64,000 bases of DNA, taken from contig NZ_AYYK01000008.1 in the NCBI RefSeq assembly GCF_001436095.1, positions 124,295-188,294 of the forward strand, in the 5' to 3' direction. Below, piece after piece: positions 26,884 through 34,743 of this stretch (position 1 is its first letter; the number at the start of each line of letters is the position of its first letter). The notes beneath the pieces were generated by a model. The model was not told where the DNA came from and did not search any database. It saw only the letters and a list, made by a program, of their open reading frames with translations. The DNA comes from Lapidilactobacillus dextrinicus DSM 20335. GTDB taxonomy: Bacteria > Bacillota > Bacilli > Lactobacillales > Lactobacillaceae. Both the position numbers and the translations under genes were made by a program.

Positions 26884-27897
26884 TTAGTCAGTTATTGGCT
26901 GATCAATAATTTGTTGATTTTGATCGAGTAAGTTACGTACTTCATCTGTTGATTTCGTCTCCATTAATTGGGCGCGCAAATCAGCTGAATGAGGAATACG
27001 TTTCACATAAATTTTGAAGAATCGTTTCAGCGATGGGAAGCGTGGTGAATCATAGCGGGTAGCAAAATCATCGAATAAATCTAATTGCAGCCGTAATAGA
27101 TTAACTAATTCTGCCGGCGTATGTTGATGAGGATGTTCTTCAAAAGCAAATGGATTGTTGAAGATGCCGCGGCCAATCATGACGCCATCAACGCCAGGGT
27201 GTTCGGCAGCCAGTTGATTAGCAGCATCGCGGTCGCTGACATCGCCGTTAATGGCTAACAAGGTATTTGGTGCAATTTCATCACGCATTTTAACTAATTC
27301 GTCAATGAATTCATAATGTGCAGGAACTTTACTCATTTCCTGGCGGGTTCGAACATGGACAGTTAGAACTTGAACATCTTGTTGTAATAAGAAAGGAATC
27401 CAAGTTTTAAATTCGCTGGTTTCACTATAACCTAAACGCGTTTTTACGCTAACAGGTAGACCAGCCTCTTTAGTTGCCGCAATGACTGCTGCAGCATCAT
27501 CGGGATGGCGAATAAGATCACTTCCACCGTGATTTTTAATAACGGTAGCGTCTGGGCAGCCCATATTGATATCAATTGCTGGATATCCCATATCTTTAAC
27601 AGCAAAAGCAGCTTTGCGGAAAGCTTCGGCTTGATTACCCCACAGTTGAATCACTGGTTTTATTTTTTCTTGATCAGAAATATAAAGACGTCCTTGCGCT
27701 GAAAATTTAGCAAGTGGGTGAGTGACGCTTAAGGCGTTAACAAATTCAGTATTAATAATATCAGGTGCGGCGGCAGTTTCAACAACTTGGCGAAAGACAG
27801 CATTAGTGACAGCTTCCATTGGTGCGAGGCTTAAAAATGGTCGCTGTTCTTGGTGGGCCTTGTCGGCAATTGCCTGCCAATATGGAGATAATTCCAC
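26884..27897 (-). CDS. dus: tRNA-dihydrouridine synthase
   Basis: A 337-residue FMN enzyme reducing uridines in the tRNA D-arm. FLSLAPMEAVTNAVFRQ opens the barrel; DINMGCPDATVIKNHGGSDLI is the Dus signature with the catalytic Cys in GCP; VKTRLGY, LTVHVRTRQEMSKVPAHYEF and GVMIGRGIFNNPFAF supply the flavin and tRNA contacts. The start is a GTG with GGAGT nine bases upstream. The divergence from classical DusB in the TRQ motif region suggests a separate Firmicute Dus subgroup. It ends at the shared terminator with pepN2. Confidence 0.9.
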   Translation of the reverse strand: MELSPYWQAIADKAHQEQRPFLSLAPMEAVTNAVFRQVVETAAAPDIINTEFVNALSVTHPLAKFSAQGRLYISDQEKIKPVIQLWGNQAEAFRKAAFAVKDMGYPAIDINMGCPDATVIKNHGGSDLIRHPDDAAAVIAATKEAGLPVSVKTRLGYSETSEFKTWIPFLLQQDVQVLTVHVRTRQEMSKVPAHYEFIDELVKMRDEIAPNTLLAINGDVSDRDAANQLAAEHPGVDGVMIGRGIFNNPFAFEEHPHQHTPAELVNLLRLQLDLFDDFATRYDSPRFPSLKRFFKIYVKRIPHSADLRAQLMETKSTDEVRNLLDQNQQIIDQPITD

Positions 27898-27991
27898 GGT
27901 AAAAAACTCCTTACTAATTAAAAGTCATCAATCAATTTTAACACGAAAGTAAGGTTGGGCAAGTAAGGCGACTTTTTAAAGTCGGGGTTAA

Positions 27992-28426
27992 TTAATCTAG
28001 CTGATTGTCATAACCAGTGACGTGCTCAACAATAGTTTGAATACCTTCCATCAGAGGGCTATTAGCATCAATTCCAGTTTCGGCAAATTTATCGGTCCAC
28101 CATTGTTGACGAATATGGCGTAGTTGGGGCATTAAACTGCGGCCTAAGTCGGTTAAATTGATCGTAACAGATTTACCTTTGCCATTACCCTTATCTAAAT
28201 AATTCAGTTTTTGCATTCGATTAATTTCGCGTGCGGTTAAACTTTTATCAATAACTAACCGCTCAGAAATTTCTTGTTGATTAATATTAGGATGATCGTT
28301 AACTGTTAATAGAATACAAGTTGCGGTTGGATTTAAGTCTAATTTTTTGAAATCATTGCCAGTATCCTTGTAATATTGACGATGTAGTATTGAAATGTCT
28401 TGAGCAAGGTTGCCTAGATTATCCAT
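27992..28426 (-). CDS. MarR-family transcriptional regulator, divergent from alsS
   Basis: A 144-residue winged-helix regulator. The DNA-binding part reads NINQQEISERLVIDKSLTAREI followed by the wing region (RMQKLNYLDKGNGKGKSVTI), flanked by the dimerising terminal helices. The ATG at 28426 has GGAGG eight bases upstream; a GTG at 28441 overlaps that site and is unlikely. It faces alsS across a 188-base gap holding two matching palindromes, so it most probably regulates alsSD and itself. Confidence 0.85.
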   Translation of the reverse strand: MDNLGNLAQDISILHRQYYKDTGNDFKKLDLNPTATCILLTVNDHPNINQQEISERLVIDKSLTAREINRMQKLNYLDKGNGKGKSVTINLTDLGRSLMPQLRHIRQQWWTDKFAETGIDANSPLMEGIQTIVEHVTGYDNQLD

Positions 28427-28505
28427 ATAAAAAGCCTCCACGAAATAGTCACTTATCTTAAAGACGTGTTCTTAAAAATAACTACCAATAGCGTAACGTA
28501 TTTTA

Positions 28506-28519
28506 GTTGACAATTCAAC
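28506..28519. promoter_or_regulatory. MarR operator box 1, over the alsS promoter -35
   Basis: GTTGACAATTCAAC is a palindrome of the form GTTGA-N4-TCAAC. It covers the -35 box of the alsS promoter. An almost identical copy lies 38 bases downstream. Confidence 0.6.
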
Positions 28520-28535
28520 ATACACGCGATATTCT
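28507..28535 (+). promoter_or_regulatory. alsS promoter
   Basis: A consensus TTGACA (28507-28512) and TATTCT (28530-28535) with a 17-base spacer. Confidence 0.65.
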
Positions 28536-28543
28536 GTTTTTAA

Positions 28544-28557
28544 GTTGATAATTCAAC
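28544..28557. promoter_or_regulatory. MarR operator box 2
   Basis: GTTGATAATTCAAC differs from box 1 at one position of its four-base centre. It sits about where transcription would begin, so repression by occlusion is plausible. A third, weaker CAATGCAAC lies just downstream. Confidence 0.6.
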
Positions 28558-28614
28558 ATGACAATGCAACATATAAAATTTTAACGTATTATCTACGGAT
28601 TTGGGGGATTTTTC

Positions 28615-30288
28615 ATGACAGAAATGAACGGCGCAAAAGCCATTACACAATCATTAATTAATCATGATGTTCAATATGTATTTGGTATTCCTGGTGCTAA
28701 AGTTGATCAACTATTCGATGATTTACAATATAGTAAAGATCCTAAGACACCTAAATTAATTATTGCGCGTCACGAACAAAACGCAGCTTTTATGGCTAGC
28801 GGTATTGGTCGATTAACTGGTAAACCAGGAATTGTAGCTGTCACTTCTGGACCAGGCGTGACGAATTTAGCAACCGGACTTGTAACAGCAACTGCAGAAA
28901 ATGATCCAATTGTAGCCATTGGTGGTCAAGTTAAGCGCGATGATTTAGCGCGTCTAACACATCAGAGTATTGCCAGCACGGCATTAATGGCACCAACAAC
29001 TAAATTTACGGCTGAAATTCAAGATGCTAATAATTTATCTGAGGCATTTTCCAATGCTTATCAAATTTCAATGCAAGCCAAAAAAGGCGCTACTTTCTTA
29101 TCGGTTCCACAAAATGTTTTGAGTGATACTGTAACCAGACCGGTGATGAAAGCACCTAAGCCAGTTCGCCAAGGTATTCCTGATCCAATAGATTTGAAAA
29201 AATTAGCCGACGCAATTCGCTCTGCCAAATTACCGGTTATTTTAACCGGAATGCGGGCGTCTGATGATGAAACTGCTGCTGGCATTCGTCACTTCCTAAA
29301 GAAAGTACCATTACCAGTTGTTGAAACTTATCAAAGTGCAGGCGTTATTTCTCATGATTTAGAAGATTCTTATTTTGGTCGAGTAGGTTTATTCCGTAAC
29401 CAACCAGGTGATTTACTTTTGAAGAAGAGTGACTTGGTGATTGCAGTTGGCTATGATCCGATCGAATATGAAGCACGGAACTGGAATCATGATCGTAAGG
29501 GACAAATTATTAATTTGGATAGCGTCTTGCCAGAATTGACGGCTGATTACCAACCTGATTTGATTTTGCAAGGTAATATTGCGGCTTCACTAGAAGCAGT
29601 TAGCGATGCCTTTGCTTTAGGATTTACACTTTCCGCTGAAACAAACACATATTTAGATAGTTTACGTCATAAGCTTGAAAAGCGCGATGTACCACCAGTA
29701 TCAGATAATAAAGATTTGGTTCATCCATTAAGTATTGTTCAAGAGCTACAAAAACGAGTTGATGATTCGATGACTGTAACCGTTGATGTCGGTAGTCATT
29801 ATATTTGGATGGCGCGTCATTTTCGTAGCTATGAACCACGTCATTTGCTGTTTAGTAACGGGATGCAGACACTTGGTGTAGCGTTACCTTGGGCTATTTC
29901 AGCGGCATTGGTTCGACCCAATACTCAGATTGTATCTGTTTCTGGTGATGGTGGTTTCTTGTTCTCCGGTCAAGAATTAGAGACAGCTGTTCGCGAGCAC
30001 TTAAATATTGTGCATTTAATTTGGGATGACGGTTATTATGATATGGTCCGTTTCCAAGAAAAAGCTAAATATGGTCGTGAATCTGGTGTTAAATTTGGCC
30101 CGGTTGATTTTGCTAAATATGCTGAAAGTTTTGGCGCAACTGGTTTACGAGTTGATCGCGATCATTCACTGAGCGAAGTTTTAGATCAAGCTTTTGCAAC
30201 GGATGGTCCAGTGGTTGTTGATATTCCGGTTGATTATGCTGATAATGCTGAATTAGCTAAAGAAATGTTACCTGATAAGTTTAATTAA
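28615..30288 (+). CDS. alsS: Catabolic acetolactate synthase
   Basis: A 557-residue thiamine diphosphate enzyme joining two pyruvates to alpha-acetolactate and CO2. The N-terminal domain has YVFGIPGAKVDQLFDDL and the catalytic Glu in ARHEQNAAFMASG; GKPGIVAVTSGPGVTNLATG follows. The C-terminal ThDP-Mg motif is SVSGDGGFLFSGQELETAV and ends near WDDGYYDM. The absence of a partner regulatory subunit and the alsD gene 22 bases downstream mark it as the FAD-independent catabolic form that drains excess pyruvate to acetoin. Confidence 0.95.
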   Translation: MTEMNGAKAITQSLINHDVQYVFGIPGAKVDQLFDDLQYSKDPKTPKLIIARHEQNAAFMASGIGRLTGKPGIVAVTSGPGVTNLATGLVTATAENDPIVAIGGQVKRDDLARLTHQSIASTALMAPTTKFTAEIQDANNLSEAFSNAYQISMQAKKGATFLSVPQNVLSDTVTRPVMKAPKPVRQGIPDPIDLKKLADAIRSAKLPVILTGMRASDDETAAGIRHFLKKVPLPVVETYQSAGVISHDLEDSYFGRVGLFRNQPGDLLLKKSDLVIAVGYDPIEYEARNWNHDRKGQIINLDSVLPELTADYQPDLILQGNIAASLEAVSDAFALGFTLSAETNTYLDSLRHKLEKRDVPPVSDNKDLVHPLSIVQELQKRVDDSMTVTVDVGSHYIWMARHFRSYEPRHLLFSNGMQTLGVALPWAISAALVRPNTQIVSVSGDGGFLFSGQELETAVREHLNIVHLIWDDGYYDMVRFQEKAKYGRESGVKFGPVDFAKYAESFGATGLRVDRDHSLSEVLDQAFATDGPVVVDIPVDYADNAELAKEMLPDKFN

Positions 30289-30310
30289 GGTTAATCAAGG
30301 AGTGATAAAT

Positions 30311-31024
30311 GTGAAGGATCAACATGTTTTATATCAACACAGTACCTTAGCAACATTAGTTCCAGGTCTATTAAAGGGTACTTTGACGATGAAAGAACTG
30401 TTACAGCATGGCGATACCGGTATTGGAACTGGCGAAGGGTTAGACGGTGAACTAATAATTTTAGACGGTCAGCCTTATCAAGTTCGCAGTACAGGTGAGG
30501 TTAATCTCGTGGCCGCTGATTTTAAGCTTCCTTTTGCCAATGCGCACTTTGCCCACTTTGAACCATTAATGACGGTTAAAAATTTAACAGGTGTTCAATT
30601 AGAAAAGCGAGTTTTCGCGGCGACACATTATCAAAATATTTTTTTCGCACTGAAAGTTAGCGGTCACTTCAAACAAATTAAAACTCGAGCAGTGGCTAAA
30701 TCAGAACCGCCTTATCCAACTTTATTAGCAACGGCTCAGGCACAACAAGTTTTCAACGCTGATGGTATTGCAGGAACTTTAATTAGTTATTATGCGCCGC
30801 AGTTATTCAATGGTGTTGCCGTTGGTGGCTACCATAGCCATTTTTTGGCAGCTAACCACGATTTTGGTGGTCATGTGTTGAATTACACCGTCGATAGTGC
30901 AGACGTGCAAATACAAGCTTTTACGAGCTTAGAACAACATTTTCCAGTGGATGATCCAGATTTTATGGCTCATGATTTTGCGGCTGATAATATTGCTGAC
31001 GATATTGAGCAATCAGAAAAATAA
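30311..31024 (+). CDS. alsD: Alpha-acetolactate decarboxylase
   Basis: A 237-residue zinc enzyme turning alpha-acetolactate into acetoin. It reads LYQHSTLATLVPGLLKGTLT at the start, GIGTGEGLDGELIILDG, the substrate loop TGVQLEK, and the metal site GGYHSHFL with a second His in DFGGHVLNY. The GTG at 30311 is the best start, since AAGGAG lies eight bases before it; an upstream GTG at 30302 overlaps that site. It forms an operon with alsS. Confidence 0.95.
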   Translation: MKDQHVLYQHSTLATLVPGLLKGTLTMKELLQHGDTGIGTGEGLDGELIILDGQPYQVRSTGEVNLVAADFKLPFANAHFAHFEPLMTVKNLTGVQLEKRVFAATHYQNIFFALKVSGHFKQIKTRAVAKSEPPYPTLLATAQAQQVFNADGIAGTLISYYAPQLFNGVAVGGYHSHFLAANHDFGGHVLNYTVDSADVQIQAFTSLEQHFPVDDPDFMAHDFAADNIADDIEQSEK

Positions 31025-31045
31025 TTTTTCACTGGGGAAATGTGT

Positions 31046-31070
31046 TGGCTTTAATAACTTATTAAAGCCA
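31046..31070 (+). repeat. Near-perfect palindrome after alsD
   Basis: TGGCTTTAATAA and its complement are separated by one base, immediately before the alsD terminator. It may assist termination or stabilise the 3' end. Confidence 0.5.
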
Positions 31071-31073
31071 TTT

Positions 31074-31114
31074 AAAGAGCATCAACAAAATATTTTTTGT
31101 TGATGCTCTTTTTA
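31074..31114 (+). terminator. alsSD terminator
   Basis: A perfect 17-bp stem from AAAGAGCATCAACAAAA with a 4-base loop, followed by T residues. Confidence 0.9.
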
Positions 31115-31200
31115 TCCGCACAAGTCTATTTTTTTTGATACACTTTGAGTTAGAAATATATCGTTTAATTTAATATAGAATAAAAAGTGAGGGTTGTGCG

Positions 31201-31989
31201 GTGAGAGATGCGCGAACAATGGTAGCAGAAATGGCATCGGAACGAAACCGGCTGGTCATTGATACTTGTCTATTAGCCGGTCGGATTATGATTGAGAGTG
31301 GTTCGGAAATGTACCGTGTTGAAGATACTATTACCAGGATTGCGCGCAATGCTGGTATTGATAATAGTGTTGTTTATACAACGCCGACTGGTTTATTCTT
31401 CAGTATTAAAGGAGCGGCAGTATCAGAATTGCGGCAGATTACTTCCCGCACAATTAATCTGGAAAAAGTTCAGCAAGTGAACACGTTGTCGCGTCAATTT
31501 GCCGACAAAAAAATTAGTCTACGAAAATTACATGATACACTTGAACATATTGATCAAAACACTCTTTCTTTTCCAATATGGCTACAATGGATAGCTGCTA
31601 TGGTAGTTAGTGCGATGATGATGATTCTTTTTGTTGGTGTGTATGATTGGGCTGATTTCGTGATTACAGGAATTATTGGTGGTTGCGGCTTCTTAGCTAA
31701 TTATTATATTAATATTTGGACGCGGGTTAAATTTTTGAGTGAGTTGATCGCATCGCTAATTGTGGGCACTTTGGCCGTGTTGGCTGTTCGCTTTCATCTC
31801 GGATTAGACATGAACAATGTTCTAATCGGGGGAATTATGCCTTTAGTTCCAGGTGTGCCGTTGACAAATTCGTTACGTGATATGTTTGCTGGACATTTGC
31901 TAACAGGCTCGATGCGAGCGCTGGAAGCGATTTTAACAGCTTGTGCAATTGGTGCGGGAATTGGTTTAGTCTTTCGGATTTTCTTTTAG
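31201..31989 (+). CDS. ThrE-type threonine/serine exporter, large subunit (DUF1212)
   Basis: A 262-residue protein whose first half (DTCLLAGRIMIESGSEMYRVEDT, then VYTTPTGLFFSI) is the conserved N-terminal region of the ThrE family, followed by about five membrane helices starting near residue 122. In Corynebacterium the two halves are fused; Firmicutes usually split them, as here. The partner gene starts 8 bases after this stop. Start GTG follows GAGGGTTGTGCG. The pair likely exports threonine, serine or related amino acids. Confidence 0.85.
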   Translation: MRDARTMVAEMASERNRLVIDTCLLAGRIMIESGSEMYRVEDTITRIARNAGIDNSVVYTTPTGLFFSIKGAAVSELRQITSRTINLEKVQQVNTLSRQFADKKISLRKLHDTLEHIDQNTLSFPIWLQWIAAMVVSAMMMILFVGVYDWADFVITGIIGGCGFLANYYINIWTRVKFLSELIASLIVGTLAVLAVRFHLGLDMNNVLIGGIMPLVPGVPLTNSLRDMFAGHLLTGSMRALEAILTACAIGAGIGLVFRIFF

Positions 31990-31997
31990 GTGAAAAT

Positions 31998-32459
31998 ATG
32001 ACAATTTGGATGGAATTGGTGGTACAAACCGCCTTTAGTTATATAGGAACAATTGCTTTTGCAATTATGATTAATATTCCTCGTCGAGCATTAAATGCTT
32101 GTGGTATCTGTGGAATGATGGGATGGCTGACTTTCTGGCTGTTGTATCGTGTCGGGAGTGGGCGCATGGTTGCTAACGTGCTGGGATCGTTAATTTTAGG
32201 AATTATGGGATTATATTTTGCTCGCAAGAAAAAAATGCCGGCTATCTTATTTAATATTCCAGGAATTGTACCGCTAGTCCCTGGTGCAACAGCTTATCAA
32301 GCAGTTTATGAGATGGTCTTGGGCAGTGTCAATAAGGCTATCATTTACAGCGTTAGAATATTACTAGTAGCAGGCGGTATTGCGGTTGGCTTCATGTTGA
32401 CATCACTTCTCAGCGAAATTATGACGAAGATTAGGCAGCATCGCATGACTATTAAATAG
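31998..32459 (+). CDS. ThrE-type threonine/serine exporter, small subunit (DUF3815)
   Basis: A 153-residue membrane protein with four to five helices and the family motif ILFNIPGIVPLVPGATAYQ near residues 90-108, echoing the IGGIMPLVPGVPLT motif of the large subunit. AGGTGA overlaps the end of the upstream gene and sits six bases before the ATG; longer frames start inside the upstream gene without a binding site. The pair makes one transporter. Confidence 0.85.
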   Translation: MTIWMELVVQTAFSYIGTIAFAIMINIPRRALNACGICGMMGWLTFWLLYRVGSGRMVANVLGSLILGIMGLYFARKKKMPAILFNIPGIVPLVPGATAYQAVYEMVLGSVNKAIIYSVRILLVAGGIAVGFMLTSLLSEIMTKIRQHRMTIK

Positions 32460-32472
32460 TTTTGAGTTGTGG

Positions 32473-32660
32473 TAAACTAAAAACATGCGATGAGTCGTAT
32501 ACCTCGTTTTACGAGATGAGTGGGATATCTTCTGCTATTAGCAGCTCGCCGGATATGCGAGTTGATATGTTTGGGGAATGTTGTGGAGCAGAACCCGAAT
32601 GCTTGATCGATGATTAAGTATCACGCAAAAAGGCTAGAACATTATGTTCTAGCCTTTTTT
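32473..32660 (+). ncRNA. Candidate structured small RNA gene with its own promoter and terminator
   Basis: No open frame fills this gap, but a full transcription unit can be drawn. An extended -10 TGGTAAACT (TAAACT at 32473-32478) is followed by about 145 structured bases and a strong terminator (GGCTAGAAC stem, 32627-32660). Predicted helices: closing GCGATGA (32487-32493) with TCACGC (32621-32626); hairpin CTCG-TTTTA-CGAG (32503-32515); a long-range helix GGG and TTCTGC (32522-32535) with GCAGAA and CCC (32588-32596); hairpin CTCGC/GCGAG (32545-32561); hairpin CTTGATC/GATTAAG (32602-32618). It matches no RNA family I can recognise; a 6S-like fold was considered but not supported. Confidence 0.5.
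32627..32660 (+). terminator. Terminator of the candidate RNA, shared with the LysR gene
   Basis: AAAAAGGCTAGAAC pairs with GTTCTAGCCTTTTT around ATTAT; A and T runs make it bidirectional between convergent units. Confidence 0.9.
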
Positions 32661-32677
32661 GTGTGGTTTAAAAATAA

Positions 32678-33556
32678 TTATTTATTGGTATTTAAGAAGT
32701 AGCGTTTTAATCGTTGAGCAGCCGGTTGTGGGGTGGTATTAGGTAAGACGACTTTTAAGTCACTGGTGAAAGTTTGCTTGAGATTTAAAAGTCGAGTGTG
32801 CTCGTTTAAAAATGGGGTGACACTTTTTTTAAACAATAAAGAGACTTGTTGGGCATCTTGGATAATTGAAATTAAGGTTTCAATATGGGTGCTAACAAAA
32901 CGAACATTGGGTGTAAAACCGGCTTGTTGACATAGAGGTAAAACGGCGCTATGCAAGCCAGAATCTTCAGGCAGCATTACAAATTCAGCAGTACTTAGAG
33001 CTGCTAAATCAAGTGGGTCAGCTTGCCAACGTGAATTTGCTGGCACAACGGCAACTAATTCATCTGAAGTAATTAAAGCCTGCTGTTTAAAAGTGTTAAT
33101 AGCTGGACTATCACGCACAATCGCGATGTCAGCTTGATTATGCTGTAATTTATCAAGGATGACATCATTTTCGCCTTCGTACAATTGTAAATCGATTTGT
33201 GGGTGATCTGCCATAAAACTTGCTAAGACGGCAGTCATATTATATTGAGCTAAAACGGGAACAGCCGCGATTTTAAGTGTACCACGCTCCAAGTTTTGAA
33301 ATTCATTTACTGTGTTAAGTAATAATTGCTGTTGAGTAAGAATGGTTGCCGCATAATGTTGAATTTGTTTGCCAGCGTCGGTTAACTTAATACGCCGTCT
33401 ATTTTCTCGATTAATTAATTGGAGATTCAATTCTTTTTCTAAATTAATAATTTGTTTAGATAATGCTGATTGCGTGATATTTAATAAGACGGCCGCTTGA
33501 GAGAAGCTTTTCACTTCGGCAACTTTACTAAAAGCCGCTAATTGTTCGAAATTCAT
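32678..33556 (-). CDS. LysR-family regulator divergent from lpdB-lpdD
   Basis: A 292-residue LysR regulator. The winged helix is residues 1-60 (EVKSFSQAAVLLNITQSALS, then KQIINLEKELNLQLINR), and the rest is the periplasmic-binding-protein-like effector domain (LKIAAVPVLAQYNMTAVLASF). It is divergently placed next to the lpdB-lpdD pair, the classic arrangement for an activator of the neighbouring operon, so a phenolic acid is a likely effector. This is inferred from position. A 13-base dyad lies between the genes. Confidence 0.85.
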   Translation of the reverse strand: MNFEQLAAFSKVAEVKSFSQAAVLLNITQSALSKQIINLEKELNLQLINRENRRRIKLTDAGKQIQHYAATILTQQQLLLNTVNEFQNLERGTLKIAAVPVLAQYNMTAVLASFMADHPQIDLQLYEGENDVILDKLQHNQADIAIVRDSPAINTFKQQALITSDELVAVVPANSRWQADPLDLAALSTAEFVMLPEDSGLHSAVLPLCQQAGFTPNVRFVSTHIETLISIIQDAQQVSLLFKKSVTPFLNEHTRLLNLKQTFTSDLKVVLPNTTPQPAAQRLKRYFLNTNK

Positions 33557-33573
33557 TTATTGACCTCCACGTG

Positions 33574-33586
33574 GAATAATCTATTC
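33574..33586. promoter_or_regulatory. Dyad in the LysR/lpdB intergenic region
   Basis: GAATA-N3-TATTC is the most symmetric element in the 132-base divergent gap and is a candidate LysR contact. It is short and could arise by chance. Confidence 0.3.
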
Positions 33587-33688
33587 CTAATTGGCATAAT
33601 ACGCTACCTAGATAGAATTGTACCGCCTTAAATCGGCAACTACAATAAAGTTAACATGTTTGAACTGACTTTTGGTGGAGGTACTGTT

Positions 33689-34264
33689 ATGAAAAAAATT
33701 ATTGTCGGTATCACAGGCGCGTCAGGTACAACTTATGCCATTTCACTTTTAAAAGCATTACATGATTTGCCGGATATTGAAACGCATTTAGTCATGAGTA
33801 AATGGGCTGTGAAAAATTTAGAGTTGGAAACTGACTTAACTTTAACCCAAGTTAAAAATTTAGCCGACCAAATTTATAACATTAATGATCAAGGCGCAGC
33901 GATTGCCTCTGGTTCGTTTTTAACTACAGGGATGGTTATTCTACCGGCTAGTATGAAAACCATTGCTGGTGTTGCCTATGGCTTTGCCGATAACTTAATT
34001 GGTCGTGCTGCCGATGTTTGTTTAAAAGAACGTCGCAAATTAATCATTGTCCCTCGTGAATCTCCGTTGAGCACACTACATTTGGAAAATATGTTGAAAT
34101 TATCGCAAATGGGCGTGGAAATTATCCCGCCGATTCCTGCCTTTTATAACCATCCGCAAACAATTGCCGACCTCGTTAATCACAACACGATGAAATTGTT
34201 AGATGCATTAGGCGTACGTAACGAATTCAGTCCTCGGTGGCAAGGTGATCAAAATGAGCGTTAA
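33689..34264 (+). CDS. lpdB: UbiX-like flavin prenyltransferase (LpdB)
   Basis: A 191-residue flavoprotein that makes prenylated FMN for UbiD-type decarboxylases. The N-terminal KKIIVGITGASGTTYAISLL binds FMN, and the SxxK-like active region is visible as LPASMKTIAGVAYGFADNLI, followed by RRKLIIVPRESPLSTLHLENM. The ATG at 33689 has GGTGGAGG upstream, so the longer frame is rejected. In Lactobacillus plantarum lpdB and lpdD are likewise adjacent and act with LpdC (the UbiD decarboxylase) on gallate and protocatechuate; no lpdC is present in this window. Confidence 0.9.
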   Translation: MKKIIVGITGASGTTYAISLLKALHDLPDIETHLVMSKWAVKNLELETDLTLTQVKNLADQIYNINDQGAAIASGSFLTTGMVILPASMKTIAGVAYGFADNLIGRAADVCLKERRKLIIVPRESPLSTLHLENMLKLSQMGVEIIPPIPAFYNHPQTIADLVNHNTMKLLDALGVRNEFSPRWQGDQNER

Positions 34265-34661
34265 CGAAATTAAAACTTTTGCAGTTAAGCAAGCTGGATT
34301 TGAAATTGTTGCCGAATTGCATCGGGCCAGTCAGGATATTACGATTTTATTTACTGGCGGTGATGTACCTCACTATGGGGTTGCCACGGTGGTTTCAGCT
34401 AACCAAGTACTTCAGAGTTATCGATTTGCTAGCCGGCCAGGTCATCATCATGAGGAATATGTTTTAACCGAGCGTTTAGGTAAGATTATTCAACCAGCTT
34501 TACAGGGGAATGGCGTTATTATTGCTGGTGTGCATGTTAATGATATTACGTCAGAACAGATGCAAGCTACGTTTAAAATGACTGATGAATTAGGGCAACA
34601 AATAAAAAAATGGTTATTAACTCATCCAGTTGCCAAACCTCATGAAACCTTTGCTAAATAA
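34254..34661 (+). CDS. lpdD: LpdD-like protein, prenylated-flavin decarboxylase accessory
   Basis: A 135-residue protein of the LpdD family, reported as accessory to gallate decarboxylase. Recognisable stretches are ILFTGGDVPHYGVATVV and the histidine-rich SRPGHHHEEYVLTERL near residues 59-74. It overlaps the end of lpdB by 11 bases, with AAGG eight bases before the ATG, which implies translational coupling. Role in handling prenylated FMN is taken from the family, not from motifs. Confidence 0.85.
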   Translation: MSVNEIKTFAVKQAGFEIVAELHRASQDITILFTGGDVPHYGVATVVSANQVLQSYRFASRPGHHHEEYVLTERLGKIIQPALQGNGVIIAGVHVNDITSEQMQATFKMTDELGQQIKKWLLTHPVAKPHETFAK

Positions 34662-34700
34662 AAAGACGTTACCAACTTGAATAGCTGGTAACGTCTTTTT
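34660..34700 (+). terminator. lpdBD terminator
   Basis: AAAAAGACGTTACCA pairs with TGGTAACGTCTTTTT around an 11-base loop. Confidence 0.9.
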
Positions 34701-34743
34701 GAACAATAATCATTCAGTGATTAGTTAATTTGTTCTGTTGGAA

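Noticed and set aside
32473-32660. Possible 6S RNA or T-box in the orphan RNA region
   Set aside because: There is no T-box core or specifier, and the hairpin layout does not give the single long rod with central bubble expected of 6S RNA. Kept as an unidentified RNA.
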